NCBI GenBank assembly: GCA_030682755.1
Contig: JAUXNR010000390.1
Coordinates: 1-9,919, forward strand
Length of the DNA stretch: 9,919 bases
From: Flavobacterium sp.
GTDB taxonomy: Bacteria; Bacteroidota; Bacteroidia; Flavobacteriales; Flavobacteriaceae
Direction: 5' to 3'
This document shows positions 6,162 to 9,919 of the stretch, one piece after another (within the stretch, counting starts at the first letter, position 1; every line of letters starts with the position of its first letter). The notes below the pieces were generated by a model, which worked only from the letters and a program-made list of their open reading frames with translations, searched no databases and was not told the DNA's origin. A program made the position numbers and the translations under genes.

Positions 6162-6194
6162 ATGATTGTTTTTTTTAGTCCTTATTTCGTATAA
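6162..6194 (+). CDS. Possible 10-codon leader ORF upstream of the MATE gene
   Basis: An ATG opens the 10-residue frame MIVFFSPYFV, ending in TAA, between the candidate promoter and a terminator-like hairpin. There is no clear ribosome binding site, but such sites are weak throughout this group. An ORF this short can occur by chance; it is listed because of its position. Confidence 0.25.
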   Translation: MIVFFSPYFV

Positions 6195-6217
6195 AGACAC
6201 CTCTACTTCGTTTTAAA

Positions 6218-6252
6218 AATCTTCTTGACAACTCTGTCGAAAGATTATTTTA
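6218..6252 (+). terminator. Terminator-like hairpin in the MATE leader
   Basis: Left arm AATCTT-(C)-TTGACA (6218-6230) pairs with TGTCGAAAGATT (6235-6246): 12 bp with one bulged C and one G-U pair, and a 4-base loop. ATTTTA follows. It ends about 25 bases before the MATE start codon. It could be the end of the rbfA-permease transcript, or an attenuator in the MATE leader. A competing pairing of TTTCG (6185-6189) with CGAAA (6238-6242) is only 5 bp. Confidence 0.5.
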
Positions 6253-6272
6253 TTCACTAAATCTTTATAAAA

Positions 6273-7700
6273 ATGACTGAAAATAAACACTCAAAGGGTA
6301 TGCTTTCTCGTATCTTTTCTACTATAAAAATGGCTTTAAAAGGCGAAGCCGATTTTGATTATACTTCCGGAAAAATAAAAACCGCAGTTATTCTGCTTGC
6401 CATTCCGATGGTGTTGGAAATGATGATGGAGTCGGTTTTTGCGTTAGTCGATTTGTACTTTGTGGGTCACTTAGAAAATAGCAGTTTTGCCGTTCAAACC
6501 GTTGGATTAACCGAATCGGTTCTCACGATTATTTACTCAATTGCGATTGGAATCAGCATGGCAGCTACAGCAGTTGTTGCCAGAAGAATTGGCGAAAAAG
6601 ACCCGGTTGCTGCAGCAAAAGCCGGAATGCAAGCTATTCTTGTCGCCGTTGTTTTAAATACCATTCTCAGCATTTTCGGAATTATTTATGCGACCGACAT
6701 TTTGATTTGGATGGGTTCTTCGCAAGAATCAGCCATTTACGGAACTTCGTTTGTGCAAATTATGATGGGTGGAAGTATTTCCATCATGTTACTTTTCCTA
6801 ATCAACGGAATTTTTCGCGGGGCAGGAAATGCCGCTATAGCGATGAAAAGTTTGATGTTGGCGAATGGCTGCAACATTATTTTAGATCCGATTTTGATTA
6901 ATGGCTTTGGACCAATTCCGGCGTATGGTTTAACCGGAGCAGCTATTGCGACTACCATTGGGAGAAGCATTGGTGTTATCTATCAAATGTATCATCTTTT
7001 CAACGGAAAAGGCGTTATCAAAATGATGATGGCTTACATAACTCCTGATTTTGATCAGATAAAAGCGTTAGTTAAAATTGCCGCTCCCGGCGTTTTGCAA
7101 TTTGTGATTGCCTCATGCAGTTGGATTTTTATGGCTAATCTCGTTGCCACTACCGGAGGAGATATTGGTTCTGCCGGATATCAAACCGCATTGCGAATTA
7201 TGATGTTTTTCATTCTTCCCGCTTGGGGGTTAAGTAGTGCGGCTGCCACTTTGGTGGGTCAAAACTTAGGAGCCAAACAAATTGAACGGGCGGAAAAATC
7301 GGTTTTTGTAACAGCAAAATACAATGTGATTTTTATGGCCATCATTATGATTGTCACATTAACCGCCGCCCGACCAATCATTACGTTGTTTACAAATGAC
7401 AAAGAGGTTTTGGATATTGCCGTGGAAGCCATTCAAATTATGAGTTTAGGTTATGTTTTCTATGGAATTGGGATGGTGCTTATCAACGCGTTTAACGGTG
7501 CTGGAGATACATGGACACCTACGAAAATTAACTTCTTTGGGTTTTGGTTGTTCCAAATTCCGTTGGCTTATTTTTTAGCGAAGTATTTGAAAATGGGTCC
7601 AACTGGAGTTTTTATGGCGGTTCCGATTGCGGAAACGTGCATTACCATTGCCGGTTACATTTTGTATAAAAAAGGGAAATGGAAGAAAATGGTGGTTTAA
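6273..7700 (+). CDS. MATE family multidrug/cation efflux transporter
   Basis: Inner-membrane antiporter using a Na+ or H+ gradient to export organic cations or other compounds; substrate cannot be told from sequence. 475 residues, slightly longer than the usual 440-460 because of a 35-residue cytoplasmic N-terminus (MTENKHSKGMLSRIFSTIKM). Two six-TM MatE halves follow. The first opens IPMVLEMMMESVFALVDLYFVG and includes AATAVVARRIGEKD; the second opens APGVLQFVIASCSWIFMANLVA and includes SSAAATLVGQNLGAKQ, the repeated signature expected of the fold. The C-terminus is YKKGKWKKMVV. The ATG at 6273 is chosen over the internal Met10 because no other start has better support. The gene appears more GC-rich than the upstream permease. 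Expression may be controlled in the long leader (see 6136-6252). A long hairpin repeat follows its stop. Confidence 0.94.
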   Translation: MTENKHSKGMLSRIFSTIKMALKGEADFDYTSGKIKTAVILLAIPMVLEMMMESVFALVDLYFVGHLENSSFAVQTVGLTESVLTIIYSIAIGISMAATAVVARRIGEKDPVAAAKAGMQAILVAVVLNTILSIFGIIYATDILIWMGSSQESAIYGTSFVQIMMGGSISIMLLFLINGIFRGAGNAAIAMKSLMLANGCNIILDPILINGFGPIPAYGLTGAAIATTIGRSIGVIYQMYHLFNGKGVIKMMMAYITPDFDQIKALVKIAAPGVLQFVIASCSWIFMANLVATTGGDIGSAGYQTALRIMMFFILPAWGLSSAAATLVGQNLGAKQIERAEKSVFVTAKYNVIFMAIIMIVTLTAARPIITLFTNDKEVLDIAVEAIQIMSLGYVFYGIGMVLINAFNGAGDTWTPTKINFFGFWLFQIPLAYFLAKYLKMGPTGVFMAVPIAETCITIAGYILYKKGKWKKMVV

Positions 7701-7713
7701 CTAAAAATTAATA

Positions 7714-7755
7714 ACCATATAAGTCATGTAAGTTTTCTTATGTGACTTATATGGT
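7714..7755. repeat. 19-bp hairpin repeat (family A) after the MATE gene
   Basis: Left arm 7714-7732 and right arm 7737-7755 pair over 19 bp (two G-U) around a TTTT loop; the outer 13 bp, ACCATATAAGTCA with its exact complement, are perfect. The right arm, CTTATGTGACTTATATGGT, has a nearly exact second copy at 8339-8357. The spot between two convergent genes and the T-rich flank on the minus strand suit a terminator, but the conserved copy elsewhere suggests a dispersed element. Confidence 0.85.
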
Positions 7756-7760
7756 AAAAT

Positions 7761-8300
7761 TTATTTTTGCAATCTATCATTTAAAATTTCTAACAATTCA
7801 TTATGATTTATTTTAATTAAGTCTGCCTGAATACCATATTGTGAATTAGCTAATCTTAAACTGAATATTCTAGTAATTGTATAATAAACTGAGTTTTTAA
7901 ATCTTTGAGAAGGTTCTTTGAGTTCAATGAAAATTTTTCTGTTTGTTGGAATCCCTTTATGATGAGAAGTAACCAAATAAAATGACTTTATCTCATCAAA
8001 TCTTAAAGATATGGGTTTTCTAAAAATAGTATAAATAACCAATTCATTTGTACTAATGGTAAGTAGAGGCTTTTTACGAAATAATAGTTTTATAGAAATA
8101 ATAATTCCAGATAAAAACAACAATAATGCTAATAGCAAAAATGTACTTCTTAAAGGTTTTGATTCGAAATTAAATATGCTTTCATAAAAAACAAATCCAA
8201 AAAATACAAAAACTGAAGAAATCAATAATAAAAAAAACGCGGTAAGTTTACTCGAATAAAAGTGCAAATCTTTAGATTTAGATGAGGTTGTATCTGACAC
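7761..8300 (-). CDS. Two-TM membrane protein with C-terminal PH-like domain (STM3941-like)
   Basis: Function unknown. 179 residues: a short hydrophilic start (SDTTSSKSKD), two TMs (about 20-40 and 51-74), then a cytoplasmic basic-rich domain. The order of short strands (PLLTISTNELVIYTIF, ISLRFDEIKSFYLVTS, RKIFIELKEP) and final YGIQADLIKINHNELLEIL resembles the small STM3941-type proteins with a PH-like fold; this is from memory of that family. No ATG occurs in frame: a GTG at 8300 follows two codons after an in-frame TAA, and a TTG at codon 12 (LHFYSSKL) is the only realistic alternative and would match relatives that begin near the YSSKL segment. It sits between two copies of repeat family A, with no close promoter match, and follows dusB on the same strand with a 61-base gap. 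It looks more AT-rich than dusB and the MATE gene. Confidence 0.7.
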   Translation of the reverse strand: MSDTTSSKSKDLHFYSSKLTAFFLLLISSVFVFFGFVFYESIFNFESKPLRSTFLLLALLLFLSGIIISIKLLFRKKPLLTISTNELVIYTIFRKPISLRFDEIKSFYLVTSHHKGIPTNRKIFIELKEPSQRFKNSVYYTITRIFSLRLANSQYGIQADLIKINHNELLEILNDRLQK

Positions 8301-8338
8301 GCTTTATTTTGAAGTAAATATTTAAAAAAAGATTTTAA

Positions 8339-8360
8339 CTTATCTGACTTATATGGTAAA
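8339..8360. repeat. Second copy of repeat A, single arm
   Basis: A 22-base segment matches 7737-7758 in 21 positions (G to C at the sixth base) in the same orientation. It contains two 9-base units, CTTATCTGA and CTTATATGG. The partner arm is missing, so it makes no long hairpin. It lies between the dusB stop and the start of the unknown membrane protein. Confidence 0.8.
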
Positions 8361-8361
8361 T

Positions 8362-9354
8362 TTAAACCGTCTGATAATTAGCATAAACTTCGGCAATTTC
8401 TTCAAAAAGTGCCATTAACGGCATTGCTCCATCAGTGGTAACTAATTTTTGTTTGTATTCTTTAAAACCGTGAATGCCTTTAAAATAATTGGTGTAATGA
8501 CGACGCATTTCGAAAATTCCAACTCGTTCGCCTTTCCAGTCCATTGACCAGATTAAGTGATTTCTGGCAGCTTCGATGCGGTCTTTCATCGTAGGCTCTG
8601 GTAAATGTTCTCCTGTTTTGAAATAATGTTTGATTTCGTTAAAAATCCATGGATAACCAATGGCAGCACGACCAATCATCATTCCATCCAAACCATATTT
8701 GTTTTTGTATTCCAATGCTTTTTCGGGCGAATCAATGTCACCGTTTCCAAAAATAGGCATTGTAATTCTCGGATTATTTTTCACACGAGCAATGTGCGAC
8801 CAATCGGAATGACCTTTATACATTTGAGCACGTGTTCTTGCGTGAACCGTTAAAGCTTGCACGCCAATATCTTGTAAACGTTCCGCCACTTCATCAATGT
8901 TGATGGAATTTTCGTCCCAACCTAAACGGGTTTTTACCGTTACCGGAAGATTGGTCCCTTTGATGACGGCTTTTGTTAAGCGAACCATTAAATCGACATC
9001 TTTTAAAACTCCCGCACCGGCTCCTTTGCATACTACTTTTTTTACCGGGCAACCAAAATTAATATCTACTAAATCGGGTTGCACTGCATCTACAATTCGG
9101 GAAGACATTTCCATCGCTTCTTCGTCACCACCAAAAATTTGGATACCAACCGGACGTTCGTAATCAAAAATGTCGAGTTTCATTTTGCTTTTCATAGCAT
9201 CACGAATCAATCCTTCGGACGAAATAAATTCCGAATACATCAAATCGGCTCCGTGCAATTTGCACAAGCGACGAAACGGCGGATCGCTCACATCTTCCAT
9301 TGGAGCAAGAAGTAAGGGAAAGTCGGGTAAGATGATGTTTCCGATTGTTGGCAT
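8362..9354 (-). CDS. dusB: tRNA-dihydrouridine synthase (DusB-type)
   Basis: FMN-dependent reduction of specific uridines in the tRNA D-loop to dihydrouridine, using NADPH. 330 residues, normal length. The N-terminal TIM barrel opens LLLAPMEDVSDPPFRRLC (14-31). Catalytic Cys102 is in VDINFGCPVKKV, and K141 (VKTRLGW) and H171 (VHARTR) are the usual FMN/RNA-site residues. GNGDI (203-207) and MMIGRAAIG (225-233) make the FMN phosphate pocket. A small helical domain follows (from about 245). The ATG at 9354 follows a well-formed promoter by 13 bases and is the only plausible start. The DusB assignment rests on overall resemblance of the Cys and C-terminal regions to bacterial DusB; Dus paralogues are hard to separate by eye. 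Confidence 0.93.
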   Translation of the reverse strand: MPTIGNIILPDFPLLLAPMEDVSDPPFRRLCKLHGADLMYSEFISSEGLIRDAMKSKMKLDIFDYERPVGIQIFGGDEEAMEMSSRIVDAVQPDLVDINFGCPVKKVVCKGAGAGVLKDVDLMVRLTKAVIKGTNLPVTVKTRLGWDENSINIDEVAERLQDIGVQALTVHARTRAQMYKGHSDWSHIARVKNNPRITMPIFGNGDIDSPEKALEYKNKYGLDGMMIGRAAIGYPWIFNEIKHYFKTGEHLPEPTMKDRIEAARNHLIWSMDWKGERVGIFEMRRHYTNYFKGIHGFKEYKQKLVTTDGAMPLMALFEEIAEVYANYQTV

Positions 9355-9367
9355 TGAATTTTTTTTG

Positions 9368-9398
9368 CAAAGATAGGGAAACGAGTGGGGTTTGCAAA
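9368..9398 (-). promoter_or_regulatory. dusB promoter, best consensus match in the window
   Basis: On the minus strand TTTG (9395-9398), exactly 19 bases, then TATCTTTG (9368-9375), both perfect. The ATG at 9354 is 13 bases beyond, so the leader is about 5-10 nt. Confidence 0.75.
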
Positions 9399-9410
9399 AC
9401 GGGTAATTTT

Positions 9411-9425
9411 AAACCTGACAGGTTT
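9411..9425. repeat. Repeat family B, single palindrome
   Basis: AAACCTG-A-CAGGTTT, 7-bp arms around one base. The identical 15-base word recurs at 9581-9595, and its reverse complement at 9599-9613. Confidence 0.8.
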
Positions 9426-9491
9426 GAAAATCAGTTAGTTTGAATGAAAAAAACAACTTTTCTAAATAAACAAGACATTCAATACTTTTAA

Positions 9492-9556
9492 AACCATTAA
9501 GATATTAAGTCGCATTAAGGAATACCAACTTAATGCGACTTAATATCTTAATGGTT
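9492..9556. repeat. Perfect 28-bp inverted repeat (family C)
   Basis: Arms 9492-9519 and 9529-9556 are exact reverse complements over 28 bases, with a 9-base spacer. Each arm contains spaced TTAAG units (ATTAAG, ATTAAG, ATTAAG at 8-10 base intervals). It lies between divergent dusB and lepA, so it is not an ordinary end-of-gene terminator, and no T tract follows immediately on either strand. Confidence 0.93.
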
Positions 9557-9578
9557 CAAAAAATAAAAATTCTGATTT

Positions 9579-9615
9579 TTAAACCTGACAGGTTTTCGAA
9601 ACCTGTCAGGTTTAA
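9579..9615. repeat. Repeat family B, 17-bp hairpin
   Basis: The 15-base word of 9411-9425 and its reverse complement face each other across TCG; including two flanking A-T pairs the stem is 17 bp (9579-9595 with 9599-9615). It lies just upstream of the lepA promoter region. Confidence 0.88.
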
Positions 9616-9641
9616 TCCCTTTAAAATCCAAAACTTTGCTT

Positions 9642-9649
9642 TATATTTG
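9642..9649 (+). promoter_or_regulatory. -7 promoter element for the lepA leader
   Basis: TATATTTG matches TAnnTTTG exactly; only a weak TTTA lies at the -33 distance. A start a few bases later would transcribe the whole structured segment 9670-9779 as the lepA 5' leader or as a separate RNA. Confidence 0.55.
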
Positions 9650-9669
9650 CACACAATTCGCTAAGGAGC

Positions 9670-9779
9670 AGGGTTTGCGTTAGGGATTGCAGTGGAAAGC
9701 CCACAGGAACGGTGTAGCGATAGCGAAACCGTGACGATGACTTGCAACGGAAAGCCCGACCCTTGTGGTAACGCCCAAA
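9670..9779 (+). ncRNA. Candidate structured RNA in the lepA leader (possibly Flavo-1-like)
   Basis: This 110-base segment is much richer in GC than its flanks and codes for nothing recognisable. Several long-range pairings are visible. Closing stem GCGTTA (9677-9682) pairs with TAACGC (9769-9774). TTGCA-GT (9687-9693) pairs with AC-T-TGCAA (9740-9747), and GGG (9683-9685) with CCC (9755-9757). An inner hairpin has ACGGT (9709-9713) with ACCGT (9728-9732). AGGGTT (9670-9675) can also pair with GACCCT (9758-9763), crossing the closing stem like a pseudoknot. The word GGAAAGCCC occurs twice (9694-9702, 9749-9757) at matching places. Similar segments recur between genes in flavobacterial genomes as I remember them. 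The Flavo-1 motif is the nearest named class I can suggest, from memory only. Confidence 0.55.
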
Positions 9780-9813
9780 TTAAAAGGGTGAAATAAATTT
9801 GAATTAAACGAAG

Positions 9814-9919
9814 ATGAAGAACATACGAAATTTTTGCATTATTGCTCACATTGACCACGGAAAAAGTACGTTGGCCGACCGTTTATTGGGTGCTACGCAG
9901 ACCGTTACGGCTCGTGAGG
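9814..9919 (+). CDS. lepA: Elongation factor 4 (LepA), N-terminal fragment
   Basis: Ribosome-associated GTPase of the translation-factor class, acting at the inner membrane or cytosol on stalled or initiating ribosomes; exact role still debated. Only 35 codons fall in the window: [20 protein letters not shown] and onward to TVTARE. The P-loop AHIDHGKS (11-18) is complete, with the His-Ile-Asp-His form shared by EF-G and LepA. The [20 protein letters not shown] stretch is close to invariant in LepA. The ATG at 9814 is the family start. It lies 34 bases after the structured leader, divergent from dusB. The gene continues past the window edge, so the remaining domains are unseen. Confidence 0.95.
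   Translation, partial: MKNIRNFCIIAHIDHGKSTLADRLLGATQTVTARE

Noticed and set aside
7714..8360. Repeat-flanked segment considered as an insertion sequence
   Set aside because: The enclosed gene is not a transposase, the flanking copies are in direct orientation and incomplete on one side, and no target duplication is visible.
8605..9376. Several plus-strand frames of 68-88 codons opposite dusB
   Set aside because: Antisense shadows of a well-supported dusB; none has family features.
9440..9482. Inverted words TTGAATG (9440-9446) and CATTCAA (9476-9482)
   Set aside because: Only 7 bp with a 29-base spacer in AT-rich DNA, well within chance expectation.
9411..9615. Repeat cluster considered as a CRISPR array
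   Set aside because: The repeats are of two unrelated sequences, inverted, unevenly spaced and without equal-length spacers, and no cas gene is present.
9661..9858. 65-codon minus-strand frame across the lepA leader
   Set aside because: It overlaps the structured leader and the certain lepA start in antisense and shows no recognisable protein features; the base pairing explains the composition better.

Overview
The window looks like a chromosomal segment of a Flavobacterium-type member of the Bacteroidota. The evidence is AT-rich coding DNA, proteins that read as flavobacterial orthologues, and a recurring -7 promoter element TAnnTTTG upstream of many genes, sometimes with TTTG about 17-20 bases further up. 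A proline-rich small protein with a PID-type C-terminal anchor and dispersed intergenic inverted repeats also fit this group. Almost all of it is housekeeping. I see no transposase, integrase, phage gene, CRISPR array or toxin cluster.

Region 1 (1-2825, minus strand) is a conserved block read right to left: pdxA (vitamin B6), a YceD/DUF177 protein, rpmF (ribosomal protein L32) and fabH (fatty-acid initiation, cut by the window edge). A strong hairpin separates rpmF from fabH. Region 2 (2842-3670) has ribE (riboflavin synthase) on the plus strand, divergent from pdxA. It converges through a shared terminator on a 71-residue secreted or membrane mini-protein with a polyproline stretch and a PID-type tail. 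Region 3 (3870-4482, minus) holds a CAT-anticodon tRNA with its own promoter and terminator, and methylmalonyl-CoA epimerase.

Region 4 (4507-7700, plus) has rbfA (30S maturation) coupled to a LolC/E-FtsX-like ABC permease that starts on TTG. A MATE efflux pump follows, behind a leader of about 125 nt that contains a possible 10-codon leader ORF and a terminator-like hairpin. Region 5 (7714-9398) has a two-TM protein of unknown function, flanked on both sides by copies of the same short repeat, then dusB (tRNA dihydrouridine synthase), both on the minus strand. Region 6 (9399-9919) packs three inverted-repeat elements, a promoter and a GC-richer structured segment of about 110 nt before lepA, whose first 35 codons close the window.

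The parts most worth a second look are not the proteins. They are the structured segment before lepA (it resembles a flavobacterial structured-RNA class, possibly Flavo-1), the MATE leader with attenuator-like architecture, the two related hairpin-repeat families, and several promoters that sit almost on top of the start codon, implying very short or leaderless mRNAs. No search was run. Family names rest on recognisable motifs and memory of the families.
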